A stretch of 64,000 bases of DNA, from NCBI GenBank assembly GCA_021613535.1, contig CP075497.1, positions 12,586,001 to 12,650,000 of the forward strand, written 5' to 3'. Positions within the stretch are counted from its first letter, which is position 1. The number at the start of each line of letters is the position of its first letter. Position numbers and translations under genes: made by a program. A model generated the notes under the pieces. The model was not told where the DNA came from. It made no database searches and was given only the letters and a program-made list of their open reading frames with translations. Of this stretch, positions 44,356 through 55,794 are shown one piece after another. The stretch comes from Adineta vaga. Its lineage: Eukaryota; Rotifera.

Positions 44356-44818
44356 TTTTTCTGTTTAAAAACAGGAAAGGAAAACGCCTGAATGGTAAAA
44401 GCAATCACCGTCCGCCAGAAACATCTGTTGATGCTTTCAACGGTAGATACATTTTCTATAAACTCATAGGAAGTAATAAACTACTACATCTATGGTTTTA
44501 CTATGGTACGCTATCGTTCTTTTGTTTCAGACAATCTCATTCATGATCTGTTTTATTGATTTTTTCTTCGTTTTAGACAACAATTTACAATCGAAGGTCT
44601 AGTGCATGAATGTTGTTATTCTATTCGATATTAATTCAATTAAAATTTCCTAGGATGAGTTTTTCTTATTTATCATATGATTGATTTTGAATTCTTCCAA
44701 AAAGAACGAATTTCATCTATTTCCGTGTCGTTTTTTACTGAAAAAATAATTGAAATTATGAAAAAATCTTGATTGATGTGGATGTTTTCTCTATTATAAT
44801 CATAAGAAATATTTTTAA
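44356..44818. other. intergenic, nothing recognised
   Basis: AT-rich. A 66-codon frame at 44346-44546 shows no family features. Confidence 0.4.
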
Positions 44819-45120
44819 CTAATTACTTGGAATAATTTCTTTTTCTCTAAGGACGAAAATAAGTAGACAAAAACGTTTTCTTGATAAAGAATTCTTTTCC
44901 AAATTATCGTCAGTATTTCTTCTTAAATTTTCTTCTGAACTAAAATGAAGCAAACTAACGAAATCTTCCAAAAACAAAATATTAAAATAAAAAACAAGCT
45001 TTTTTTTCTCGATTATTTGTTGAAATTTCCGTTGCAAGTCAAACATCTATCGAAGAAGATGAATAAATCGATATAATTTATATTTCTTTATTCACCAAGT
45101 TGATTTCCTTTGAGAAGAAT

Positions 45121-45450
45121 TTAGGACAATCGCTCGCAGGACATTTGCTCGTTATGACGTTTGATCACAATTGCGATAATCGTTCAATTGTAATTGATAG
45201 AAGTCAGAACAAAAGTAACACAATTAGTTAAGCTGTGTGTATAGACGATTGATGATCATTATCATTGAGGGGTGTGGGTGAAGAAAAAAGTGTTAACCCC
45301 ACTAAGCCACATCCACACCCTCAAGATTAACTAAAACACAGTGAGCATTTAATATCTATGCAGCTTTTTCTTGTTCACATAGTATTTATTATTAATAAAA
45401 ACATCTTTCAGCGAGCAACGTTCCGACGAGCAAATGTCGGTTTCCCAATT
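45121..45450. mobile_element. MITE with GGACATTTGCTCGT-type ends
   Basis: Near the left end gcaggacatttgctcgttatgacgtt is mirrored near the right end by aacgttccgacgagcaaatgtcgg. It carries a G/C-arm hairpin (45263-45326) inside. It splits the decayed NCOA5-like copy. Confidence 0.7.
45263..45326. repeat. G/C-arm hairpin
   Basis: ttgaggggtgtgggtg and ccacatccacaccctcaag form an inverted repeat. Same type as 19385-19455. Confidence 0.75.
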
Positions 45451-45602
45451 TTTATAAACTCGAATATCTTTTAGTTAAAAACTGAATCTATTCGAAGAAA
45501 AATCTTTTCTTATTTTCTCTGTAGGTTTTCCAAATGATTCAAAGAATTTTAATCTTTCTCCATCAGGTAAAAAAACAAAAAGAAATGGGTTCTTTTTTAT
45601 TC

Positions 45603-46330
45603 TCAAAATTCATTCAAATGATTTGGCAAATTCGAAAAAAATTTTTCTCATTAATTCATCGAAAATTCGAATGAACTCATTTCAATTCTATTGATGGATT
45701 AAGATCAATATCAAGTTTAATAATTCTATTCTTTCATATAATTGCTATCTCTATATCCTGACGAACAATGGAAAAATTTTCTCGGAAGTTTTTCGTTTCC
45801 TTTTATGAACTTAATATCATTTTCTATTGAAATCTTTTTTTCTTTTATCATCTTTTCTTTTAAATTATAAATTAATTTTTAAATCGAATAGATCATTTCC
45901 ATCATTTGATAAATTTATTAAAAATGACTATTTACCATCAATGCATCGACGTTTATGGATATTTTTGGCCTGGAATATGCTTAGTAACATTAAATTTATT
46001 TCTATTTGGTGAACCATCTTATCCAACAAAGTGGATTTATTTTTGAATTATTTCCTTATTTAAATGTGTTTTTTTCTTCTTTCAAAATTATTATGATTTA
46101 GAATATAGGTTTGTTACATTTTCTCCCTTATGGTCAATCAGTTTAGATATGCAAATAGATTTGATATTATTTCGATTCAATCCAATAAAAATACCAATCT
46201 TATCGATAATATATCGTTATCCATCATTATCATTATTATCACCAAATCATTTAATTGATTATTATTTTGTTCATCTGAACTTTTATTACATTGCTAATTT
46301 TCTATTCGTTCTCTTTGTCAACTGTATTGC
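45603..46330 (+). pseudogene. decayed acyltransferase-3 copy
   Basis: Collinear with 36035-36780 of the intact gene: ttcaattctattgatggattaagatc, ggcctggaatatgcttagtaac, ttggtgaaccatcttatcc and tttagatatgcaaatagatttga, with many indels and stops. It lies next to the decayed NCOA5 copy but head to head, unlike the tail-to-tail order of the intact genes. Confidence 0.85.
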
Positions 46331-46538
46331 AAGATATCGACCGATATTTCATTCATCTAACGAAAGATTATAAGACAAATTCGAAAAAACATTTTGATGT
46401 TATAATGAGATCTTTATTGGATAAATTTGATAGAACTCTATTTGACAATGAGATTTTCCAAAGAACATTTTACACAAAAACAACAAACAAGAACTACATT
46501 AACAAAAAAACGATGATCAGTCATTCAGAATATTTGAT

Positions 46539-47169
46539 TTAATTTCCATTTGTTGAGGCGGGAACATATTTTTGTCCATTATGAGCATGACCGTTGTTAA
46601 TATAACGATCGTAAGCTGAATATCGACCGGCAATGAAAGCTGCGATAGGTAAAGCAGCATAACCAAAGACAATTCCAGCCATCATACAACGGGATGAATG
46701 AGAATTCATTCGTTGCCATGAGCCATAATCAAAAAGACCAGCTGTCATCATAACAACAGCAACAAAATATAACATTGGAATAAAGAATCGTCGATCACTT
46801 GTTTGAAACATTTCCCACATAGAAAATATTCCACCAACTAATAAAAATATCATTCCCATTAAACATAAAATAAATGTTGTACGCCAAAACATTGTCATAC
46901 ATGGGCCTTCACCTGACATGCATCGATAAAATAAACCCTTAAAATTAAAATGAAGATCGTCAGACGGATGTTTCTATCGTAAGAAATCAATAACTTACAT
47001 TCCATTGCATTGTACCATTTTGATTTTCAGTCATTACCATACGTGATCCAAAATCAGTTTCCATGGTCCAATAATTGGTAGCTAATGCCACAACACCAAG
47101 TACAACACCAATGAATGCAAAAATACCAGCAATCATTGTCATACGACGAAAAAATGGATCCAAAGTCAT
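46539..47169 (-). CDS. claudin/PMP22-like four-transmembrane protein (189 aa)
   Basis: Two exons, 47169-46999 and 46937-46539, total 190 codons. TM1 (MTMIAGIFAFIGVVLGVVALA) is followed by the family's NYWT sequence. A short first extracellular loop contains GLFYRCMSGEGPC, the Gly-Leu-x-x-Cys/Cys pair of the claudin superfamily. Then come TM2 (TFILCLMGMIFLLVGGIF), TM3 (FIPMLYFVAVVMMTAGLF) and TM4 (MMAGIVFGYAALPIAAFIAG), with a short cytosolic tail. Likely an epithelial junction or channel-regulator type protein. A TATATAAA box sits about 80 bases upstream. Confidence 0.82.
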
Positions 47170-47247
47170 GATGATGATAATTTTTTATCTTCTTGGTTTA
47201 ACGTTTGTTGAAATGAATACACCCTACTTATGACCGATTCACCTCTC

Positions 47248-47256
47248 TTTATATAG
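47248..47256 (-). promoter_or_regulatory. TATA box of the claudin-like gene
   Basis: TATATAAAG on the minus strand about 80 bases before the ATG. Confidence 0.55.
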
Positions 47257-48295
47257 GAATCAAAAGAAACAAAGAGAGAGAGAGAAAGAGTATTCTAGAA
47301 CAATGATTTTCCTTTCGTTTCTCTTTTTATCCAATCTTAATCGACATTATACAACGGTCAACGAACATTTTTCCTTTCGAATTTTCATCATTGAACTTAC
47401 TTAATTCGTTCACGAATGATTTTTTGACGATGGGGTCATGCCCTCTCTTTCTTTCTCTCTCTCTTCACACCGGATAGAATGAACAAAAATATTGTTAATT
47501 TCATCTCTAAGAAAAATATACAAGGACAGTAGACACATAGAAGCAATTAATAAAAACAAAACAAAATATTCCATTTAAAACGATTTTATGTTTAAATAAC
47601 GATTTTTTTTGAGAAATTAAAGAAGCATCTGTTCGATGAATAGATTAGATTATAATGTTATCTATTCATTATAGAATATCTTTATCAAGAAAAACGGATA
47701 TCATTCAGATTCATTATAAAGAAAGGATTCCTAGAAAAGAAATTTCACTGAATATCTAGTCTAATTAAAAATTGAATTTTAATTGATCGCATTAGTGAAG
47801 TGCATCTATATTCGATACAGTATCGAATTTATCTATAAATTAAACTACAAAAAAATTGAACTGTATAAAGATGATTATTGATTATAATCACATTTCTTTG
47901 TTTCAGTCGTGTCAAATTCGAAAGTTGAATTCAAGTTTTCATTCTAGTATTCAAAGTAGCCTCACTCATGTGTTCCCCCTAAGCATTCTTCACACACCCT
48001 CACATCCTTTTTGCTGTCAATTTTATTTATTTATTTTTATTATTCATGTAAGACGAACGAATCGAATATTAAGGGTATCTAATAGTACATAAACAATCAT
48101 ATGTGACTGTTCTATTTTGAAAACAAATGTAAAATAACAATAAAAAGAAGAACAAAAAATAAGAATTGTACGTATTCCAAATCCAAAAGTTCAACCATCA
48201 TCATCTCAAAAGTTAGTTACATTTTGATTATCTAGATAAAAAAGAAATACAAATATCACTAATTTCTAAATAATAAACGTTTTCTTACTTGAGTT
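47257..48295. other. upstream region, partly repeated at 49660-49810
   Basis: gatggggtcatgccctctctttctttc (47430) resembles gatgaggtcatgccctttctttctttc (49686), and the following 150 bp match loosely, so 49660-49810 is a decayed copy. A C-rich arm (cacacaccctcacatcc) is near 47993. No gene recognised. Confidence 0.45.
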
Positions 48296-48885
48296 TCAAT
48301 GATAATATATTTCTTTATCTTTATTGCTAATTGATAAAGTAATTTTATTTTCTCCTGTTCGTGTACCATCAATCAAGTCGTCGATAAAACCATCGAAACC
48401 TTCAAGAATGATATTTCGTTTTGTTTTTTCTATCAATAGTTCGATAGATTGTGTTTTTGATATATTAATTTCACGAGAGAATTTATTAATTACATAATTA
48501 ATTAATTGTGTTGGTTTATCTTCAGTTTGCTCTAGAGACAAAATCGTTTGTAATCTTCTTTTTCCATAATTTTGTCGCATATTAAAAGAAGTTTTATATT
48601 GTGGATTGTGTATTTGAATTTCATTATCAATTTGTTCAATTAATGCATGTAGCAAATGAGCATATGTTTCAATTTAATAGTTTGTGACTTGAGTTTTTTC
48701 TAGAACAGTTTACTGGAAAATGTATAAATAGCAATAAAAGCTCGACTTACGTAAGCTTAGAAAACTCATTTTTCAATTCCGTCAATTCACTTTATAAATT
48801 CTTGTTATGAATTTTCAAACCATCAATATCTTTATCTGCATCTTGTTTCATTGCAGCTATATCATTCTAGAGGTAAAACAAATCA
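48296..48885 (-). pseudogene. decayed coiled-coil protein
   Basis: The upstream exon (NDIAAMKQDADKDIDGLKIH) has an in-frame TAA. A second segment starts after another TAA and runs IETYAHLLHALIEQIDNEIQ..TILSLEQTEDKPTQL..INISKTQSIELLIEKTKRN. Helical throughout. Resembles 16870-17062. Family not recognised. Confidence 0.45.
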
Positions 48886-48935
48886 AATGAATGAAAATGG
48901 TAAGTATAATATTTACGATTAATTTATGTATACCC

Positions 48936-48993
48936 AGGTCCTGTAGGTTCACGAGGGATCCAGACACCGGAACGTTCGACATGGGTATCGGTA
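48936..48993. mobile_element. short CCCAGGTC-ended element
   Basis: tacccaggtcctgtagg..gttcgacatgggta, about 58 bp with loosely complementary ends. Shares its terminus with 17063 and 44347. Confidence 0.4.
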
Positions 48994-50489
48994 AAGATAC
49001 AAACGTTTTATTTTCATATTGTTAATATTGATGATAATTAAAAACACGGAATAAGTCTTTATTCCATCTAATACCGTACCATTTTCAATTTCTACGTCTG
49101 CTAATCAGATGATTATAATAACTGGTTGAAAAGAAATTAAACTAAACCAACCGAAAAAGCGGATTGATTGTGTATAGTGTTAAATCAAAATATAATCTAT
49201 ATTTATCAGGTAAAATGGCGCTCTTATATAGTGCATATACTATGTGTATAGAATTCATAGTCGATATTCATGCAGTATTAAAGTATGATTACATGTTTTT
49301 TAATGGAAAGGGAATTATTCAAATGAAAAAATACTACACAATATCCAGTATATAGAAGCTGTTTGAACGATAGAAACATTAAACATGACGTTCTATATAT
49401 ATTGGTATAATATTTTCTCAGAACAGCTTAATCTACTTCTTTGTTTTCTGTCAATGGTAATGAAGAATTAATGATATTTTATGATATCGTGAAAATGTTC
49501 ATTTTCATTATTTTAAAAAAGATCATGTTACACTCTTTTTTATCCATTACTTCGACATAAGTAATTCCTAATTAAGAAAAATATTTTTTTGATTCTTGAC
49601 TTGTAGAGAAAGAATTCATTAAGTTGCAAAAATGGCAGTTAAATTTGAACGTACATAATTTGTTGACGGATGATTTTTTTCGTAGATGAGGTCATGCCCT
49701 TTCTTTCTTTCATTCTTCTTCAAATCGAATAGAAGAATAAAGGGAATATTTTCTCAGATATCTTTATCATAACAGATATAATATCTATCGGGAAAAAAGG
49801 TTTCATTATAAGAATGTGATTCTTCATATGATCAAAATTTAGAGGATGACAATAACAAATCCATTAGTTCTCTTGATTTTATTGAAAATATTGAAAAAGT
49901 TGTTTTCTTCAAATTCAAAATTGATAGATTATTTCGATTTTTTTTCTTGATAAATATCTGGAAAAAAACATACGATGACTGATGATTAGATCTCTCATTT
50001 TGATATATATATATATATGAAGGATTCAGACAAGAGGAAGGTATGTCTGTTTGTGGAGATGGAGATAGGTGATCTTCAGCGATACATGGGTCATCTATAG
50101 AAGATGCATCTCCGATCTGCGGGATGTGTGATACCACTCTTTATTATGATTTTATGTATCATCTTAATATTGAATAATATTTCAGTTATGATGAATAAAC
50201 TATTTCTATCATATCAAATCTAATTGACAAAGTGGAAAAGATTTTTTTTTCAATTGATAATATCTGTTAAATAAATTGATAAATCAGCAGTTGTATATAG
50301 TGTTTTTTAAATTAAAATATTCCTAATAAATAAATAAATGTTTGTTGTTACTCTTTTGTTCTTATTTGATTAAGTAGATATGAATATATTTCATGTGATT
50401 CTTATCTATTCAGAGATATATTTATCATTTCTTTTTTGGTCTCGAATATTTCATTATGATTAGTTCGTATAAACATAAAACATAAGAAA
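48994..50489. other. intergenic with old copies
   Basis: 49630-49660 (aaaatggcagttaaatttgaacgtac) resembles the start of the M48 protease gene at 52878. 49660-49810 resembles the claudin upstream region. A minus frame at 49832-50137 has no recognised features. Confidence 0.4.
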
Positions 50490-51392
50490 ATGATGACGAG
50501 TATTGGTCCATTATTTGATCTTGATCAATTAAATGAAGAACAACAAAAAAAATTTGAAATTGTTTATAATGAATTAAAAGCAAAATTTCAATCTTATTTA
50601 GAATATAAACTTAATTTACCGTTGAAAACACCATTGAATAGTGAAGAAGAAGAAAATGAATGGAATTATGAATTACATAGATTTCTCCGAGCTAGAAAAT
50701 GGAATATAGAACATACAATTAAATCTCTTCATGAGATGGTACAATGGCGAATAGATAATCAAGTTGATTCGATTTTAGAAGATGAAATGGCAATACAACG
50801 AACAGAACTTTTACGAAAAATTCTTCCAAATATCAATCATGGTTATACAAAAACTGATCGACCATTGTATTTAGAAAAATCTGGTATTATATATGTTGAT
50901 AAAATATTAAGTGATTTTACAACAGAAGAATTACTTCGATGTCATACATATTGGCTTGAATTAAATTGTCAACGAGCAAAAGAACGTAGTCGACAAATAG
51001 GTAAACATATAGAAAGTTTTACAATTGTTTCAGATATACAAGGTTGTAATATGGAGATTAGAAAAATCTTTGCTCCATTTAAGCAATCACTTTATATTGA
51101 TAATAACTATTATCCTGAACGACTTGCACAAATGATTTTTATCAATCCACCAACTATTTTTCCTGTTCTGTGGGGTATTGTCAAACCTTGGCTTGATCCA
51201 GTAACTAAATCTAAAATTATTGTTATAAAAAAAGGTCCTGAAACTACAAATACATTATTACAATATATTGATTCTGATCAATTACCAGGTGAATATGGTG
51301 GAAGTTGTCAATCATGTTCAACTGCTCCGAATTGTATTCCAGTATATGACTGGAGTAAAGAGAATATCAATGAGAAATCAAAGAAAAAATAA
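50490..51392 (+). CDS. SEC14-like CRAL-TRIO lipid-transfer protein (300 aa, intronless)
   Basis: An N-terminal helical CRAL-TRIO-N region (WNYELHRFLRARKWNIEHTIKSL, where FLRARKW is the hallmark) is followed by the lipid-binding domain: RPLYLEKSGIIYVDKI, FTIVSDIQGCNM, the YYPERLAQMIFINPPTIFPVLWGIVKPWLDP block and LPGEYGGSCQ at the end. Length is typical. Such proteins exchange phosphatidylinositol and phosphatidylcholine between membranes in the cytosol. The start (MMTSIGPLF) is the first ATG of the frame. No GOLD domain follows, so it is a short SEC14 form rather than a SEC14L type. Confidence 0.92.
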   Translation: MMTSIGPLFDLDQLNEEQQKKFEIVYNELKAKFQSYLEYKLNLPLKTPLNSEEEENEWNYELHRFLRARKWNIEHTIKSLHEMVQWRIDNQVDSILEDEMAIQRTELLRKILPNINHGYTKTDRPLYLEKSGIIYVDKILSDFTTEELLRCHTYWLELNCQRAKERSRQIGKHIESFTIVSDIQGCNMEIRKIFAPFKQSLYIDNNYYPERLAQMIFINPPTIFPVLWGIVKPWLDPVTKSKIIVIKKGPETTNTLLQYIDSDQLPGEYGGSCQSCSTAPNCIPVYDWSKENINEKSKKK

Positions 51393-51438
51393 CATCGTTT
51401 TTTTTGTTGAAAATCGAACATGAATTAAGATGAAAGAG

Positions 51439-52560
51439 TCATTTTTTATTTTTCCAATTTAATGTCAAACCAACACGACCAGTATCACTACGAAGAGCAG
51501 CATAAAGCGAATTATCAAAATGATCCACATCATCATTACTATCACTCGAATAGTCATAACTTGTTCGTTGTTTTTCTGGTCCTAAAAAGAAATATAATAA
51601 ATCAGATTCATTGAATTTCATATGAAAAAAGATTTTTATTTACGCCGATGTTGTTTGTTGCCAGAATCTTCCATATAATGAACAGTGAAAGAAATTCCAG
51701 GTGAAAGTAATTCTTCTTCTTCATCTGAATATATTCAGAAAACGATTTGAGATCGGCAGTAAAAGCATGTGCTACTGTCATAATAAATAAAACATTTCCA
51801 AACTGTTCAGCTTTATTTCGATTTCTACTACACGACGTAAATGTTCTTCATGTTGTTGTTCGATGATTTGATGGATTATCCCATAAAAGTAAACAAAATG
51901 GACCTAATGTTGGTATTTTACAACGCCAATTTTGTTTATATTCTTCATTTCAAATAAATCTCATTGATTCATTTAATTTTTTATATAAAAAACTTTCTAA
52001 TGAATAAAGATAAACCAAGCGGGGAAAAAGCGAGACTTCCGTACTTCGAAGTATCATATAAGTATGACGAAGAATCGTGGAAGTATTGAAGTCTCGCTTT
52101 TCCCCTAGATTTCAAGTCATTGTTTCGATTATGATCTCGATTTTTGCAAAGAAATAATTGAGATGTGTTTTTAGAATATGATAATGGATTTGATATTTTC
52201 TTCAGTCTTATTGTTTCTCATTCATTTATTAGGAGAAAACAGTTCTAACTAATCTAAACATATTCATTGAAATGACATCATCGATCAAATCATCCGATTT
52301 ATTATTATTATTTGTAGTTCCATCTTCAGCAATAACTTTGTCGCGATTATTTACTACCATTTCATCAACAACCATTGACACAAAAACCAGACATGGGATA
52401 GATTAGTATCTCCTTTGTTTCTTGTGTTCATGCTAATGATATAATGTTTACGTTGCTTTTTCTGCTTCTAACAACAATTTTGGAGTTAAGATCACAATCG
52501 ACTCATGTATTATCTCATCATTATTTTCTTGTTGTGATGAATGTTGTTTATATAAATAAT
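51439..52560 (-). pseudogene. acidic-tail protein gene, 5' part broken
   Basis: The last two exons look intact: 51730-51648 (DEEEELLSPGISFTVHYMED) joins in phase to 51579-51439 (PEKQRTSYDYSSDSNDDVDHFDNSLYAALRSDTGR.., stop 51439). Upstream, coding-like pieces (NEEYKQNWRCKIPTLGPFCLLLWDN; HEEHLRRVVEIEIKLN; DGTTNNNNKSDDLIDD) lie in different frames with stops between them. An 85-bp hairpin element sits at 52019-52105. Either several small introns are missed or the gene is dead; I favour the latter. No family recognised. Confidence 0.45.
52019..52105. mobile_element. 85-bp hairpin MITE
   Basis: gcggggaaaaagcgagacttc and gaagtctcgcttttcccct are near-perfect complementary ends around a 45-bp loop. 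Confidence 0.75.
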
Positions 52561-52881
52561 GAAACGAAGAAAATTTGATATCTTATGATTTATTTCATTA
52601 ACTTTTTTTTATCAATAGATACTATTTTGATTAAAGAGATGAGACAATCAATTCTTGTTCGTTGAAGAACAAATAACATATGTAATCAAATTGGAACTAT
52701 GCAGATTAGTGGCCTCTATTGAGCAATCGTTTCTCTTTATATAACATTGAATTATTTGACCAATGTATTCTGTTCACTTCTTTTTTCTTATCTGTTTATT
52801 TATTTATTTATTTGTATTTCCTCATTGAAAAAGGAAGTTTTATTTACTCTTTTTCGAAGATTTATTTAACAAAACTGCAGT
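52561..52881. promoter_or_regulatory. divergent upstream region
   Basis: AT-rich region before the M48 gene. Contains a (TTTA)n run near 52795-52815. No clear TATA box. Confidence 0.35.
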
Positions 52882-53835
52882 ATGCCCATTAAACTTGAAC
52901 GTAAACATGCATTTCCTTTAACATTAGCTCCGATATTGATTGCTCTTGGTTTTGTTTTATTTAAATTATATACCGCAAGTAAAGTTACAAATCCTGAAAC
53001 TGGTCGAGTTGCTCGTGTTGCTCTTAGTCCTGAACAAGAACAACGATTAGGTATAGAAGCTTACGCACAAGTACAACGAGATGAAGCAGGAAAAATTGTT
53101 CAAAGTGGACCAGATGTTGAATTAGTTAAACGTGTAACAAATAGACTTGCTAGAGCAGCTGCGGAAAAAGCAGTAGTCAAATACAATTGGGAAGTAAGAT
53201 TCAATTATTTTTATTTTCTTGAAATTTCTTTTCAAAATAGGTCAGTGTGATTCAATCGAATGAAAGAAATGCATTTTGTTTACCTGGTGGAAAAATCGTT
53301 GTTTATACGGGCATTATTCCAATAGCGAAAAATGAAGCAGGATTAGCAACTGTACTTGGTCATGAAATGGCACATGCTACTTCAAGACATAGTGCTGAAA
53401 GACTTTTTCGATCTCAAATTGTTCAAACGATATTGGGTGGAGTACAAGGAGGTCTTATGGATATGGATCCAGCTCAAAGACAAGTAATTTCTTTTTTTTA
53501 TTTTATAGAATTTTATTTGAAAGATAATCTTTTTCTAGGCAGTCATGGGAGCATTAGGTGCTGGTGCAAAATATGGTGCAACATTACCATTTTCACGTAG
53601 TCAAGAATCTGAAGCGGATCATATTGGTTTATTATATATGGCACGTGCTGGTTATGATCCAAGAGAATCAATTGCTTTTTGGAAACGAATGGACGAACAA
53701 CTTAGTAAAGGTGCTCCATCAGAATTTCTTTCTGATCATCCATCACATAATACACGTATCGGTCATCTTCAAACATGGATGCCTCAAGCTCAACAAGAAT
53801 ATAATCAACATCATAATCGAGCACCAGCTGCCTAA
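52882..53835 (+). CDS. M48-family zinc metalloprotease, bacterial type (283 aa)
   Basis: Exons 52882-53193, 53241-53483 and 53539-53835 total 284 codons. One N-terminal membrane segment (LTLAPILIALGFVLFKLY) is followed by a soluble domain beginning SPEQEQRLGIEAYAQVQ. The protease core has NAFCLPGGKIVVYTGI, the zinc site HEMAH within LGHEMAHATSRHSAER, the third ligand region FSRSQESEADHIGLLYMARAGYDP and the ending SDHPSHNTRIGHLQTWMP. Order and wording match bacterial M48 proteases of the BepA/LoiP kind more than animal OMA1, though OMA1 shares the core. Likely acquired by transfer and then given introns. Possible mitochondrial inner-membrane role if it functions like OMA1. Confidence 0.85.
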
Positions 53836-54301
53836 ATATTTTTAGTTACAATTTTATCTATTCAATGATGTTTTTTGCTTGTTTTTAAACACTCTGTATG
53901 GTTTTTTTGTACACGAACTTTTGAAGAAAGATTTAGATTAGAATATTGTCATAAGTACTTTAGATATTTCTGTGTTTGTTGTATGTTACATTTATTCTTT
54001 TGTGAACTTTTCTAATAAAGCGCTTATCAATAAAATATAAAATAGAAATAATAAATATTACAAATATTTTCTTGAACAATGATCTCATCTTCGGATTTTT
54101 ATAATGAACTTATAATTCATATGATCACTGCTGTTCTATTTACTTTTCTATTAATTATTATTTTTATTCTTAATTATTATATGAAACCTCTCAAATATTA
54201 ATGTATCATGGGCTTAATTTTCTTTTATCCATATGCGATTATACCTAACATAAAATGTTTTCCTGAAAAAACATCAATAGTTTTATTTTGGTCACCATTC
54301 A
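53836..54301. other. 3' intergenic, nothing recognised
   Basis: AT-rich; contains AATAAA-type signals near 54030. Confidence 0.4.
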
Positions 54302-55640
54302 TTATAATTCAAAATTATGTTCAAAACCGTCATTTACATTCGAAGTCGAATAAGAATAACTATGCATAGAAATTTTCTTGAAATATTTAAATAATAATTG
54401 TTGATGGATAATAAATTGTAAAGCTAAATACGGTTTTTCTTTTAATTCTTCTTGATTTTCTCTTAAAAATATTCGATTTAATAAATTAAAATCATCGGTT
54501 GTATTTTTCAATGAATAAGTTTTCTTTCTTCGATATTGTTTCGATTTTTGAAAATGTTCTTTTCGTTCTTGTCTTGTCCAATATCGACCTTGTTTGAATT
54601 CACTTAAGATTTCATCATCTGTTGTTTCAAATGAACTTTCAGATTGACGAAACGAAGATATTGAATCGAATTTGAAAGTTTTCCGTACATCATTTAAAGT
54701 ATAACAATGACGAGAGAAAATATGTTTATTTGATTGACGATTTGTTGTTAAACAAGGTAAACTATTTGATCTTTTCCGAAGATGTTTCTATAAAAGAAAA
54801 CAAGAAAGAGAATATACATGAAAATAATTCATTTTTTCAAAAGGTAAAATAATTCCACTATCATTTTCAGTTAACGGTGTTGTTATGGAAAGATTTTTGA
54901 CTTGAAAACGTAGTATTTGAAAAATAAGAAGTGATATTCCTTGAATTAATTCAATTGCTTGTTCACGATTAAATACTTTTTCATTATTAATTTGAATGAT
55001 TTGATCACCGCATTGAAATTCTCCTTGACGATCTGCAATGCTTCCATTTTCAATCTAAATAAAAACAAATTAAAAGAGAATTCATTTAAGGAGAGAAAAA
55101 AAACTTATTTTTTCAATAAAATGATTATTTAATGTTAAATAAGATTGATTAAATGATAAATTTAAACTAAAAGTAATTTTTATATAAAGATTAATTTTAA
55201 TTTAAAGAAAATCAAACAAACTTACGAATTATTTTCATGAAATGTTTTCAATGAATTTGAGTAAATATCAATCAAATGCTATTTAATACCTGTTGTCTTT
55301 CTTTCTTTCTTTCTTAAAAGAAGATACATTATCTTAAAATTGTATTAAATGACATCTGACATAAGTTATTCTTTTCAAAATTCGATGATTCTTTTATCTT
55401 CTTTTTAGCTTATTTGATTATTTCATCAATATTAATTAAGATAATTTCCTTTAAAATTGGGTGTTGATATTATATCATTATATCTTAAGAAGATTCTCTC
55501 ATGAAGAAATTCATGTTGATTGTTTCCTTGACAAATGTTATTGTCGATTAATCACCTAATAGAATATATATCTTTATGTATTGATTTCTTATATCCTTTG
55601 AACTAAATCAACCTAAACTCTGTTTATATTGATATTCTTA
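54302..55640 (-). pseudogene. decayed second copy of the PDZ gene
   Basis: Matches 59715-62090 in the same orientation. The second half of the PDZ domain (IENGSIADRQGEFQCGDQII), TENDSGIILPFEK and the ETTDDEILSEFKQGRYWTRQERKEHF region are kept. Missing relative to the intact copy are exons 1-2, the exon with the first half of the PDZ domain, and an internal stretch of about 50 codons. The C-terminus is replaced after EKPYLALQF. Flanking upstream DNA (55270-55360 against 61650-61740) also matches, so the whole locus was duplicated. It may still be transcribed but lacks a start. Confidence 0.8.
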
Positions 55641-55794
55641 TCCTTCGTTTATTATTTATTATCTTTCTTATTGAAAATCATTAATTAAATCAAAATTTTA
55701 TATAACTATTAAATGTATTTCCTTATTTATCAGATATTCCTATAAAACATACAAAGATTGAACAATGATAACGAATCTTTCTTTGTATTTTTCG
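55641..55794. other. spacer, nothing recognised
   Basis: AT-rich junction between the PDZ copy and the next pseudogene. Confidence 0.3.

Larger units (their letters stand above)
44819..45590 (-). pseudogene. decayed NCOA5-like copy, split by an insertion
   Basis: 45452-45590 corresponds to RRM exons (ataaactcgaatatctt, ttttccaaatgattcaaagaa against 38910 and 38990). 45090-45120 corresponds to the end of exon 3 (accaagttgatttcctttgag against 38812). 44880-44975 corresponds to exon 4 (SSEENLRRN against NSEESLTNRN). Stops and shifts throughout. An insertion occupies 45121-45450. Confidence 0.7.

Noticed and set aside
47856-48092. 78-codon plus-strand ORF
   Set aside because: Low-complexity Ser/His content with no motif; lies in a region with old repeat arms.
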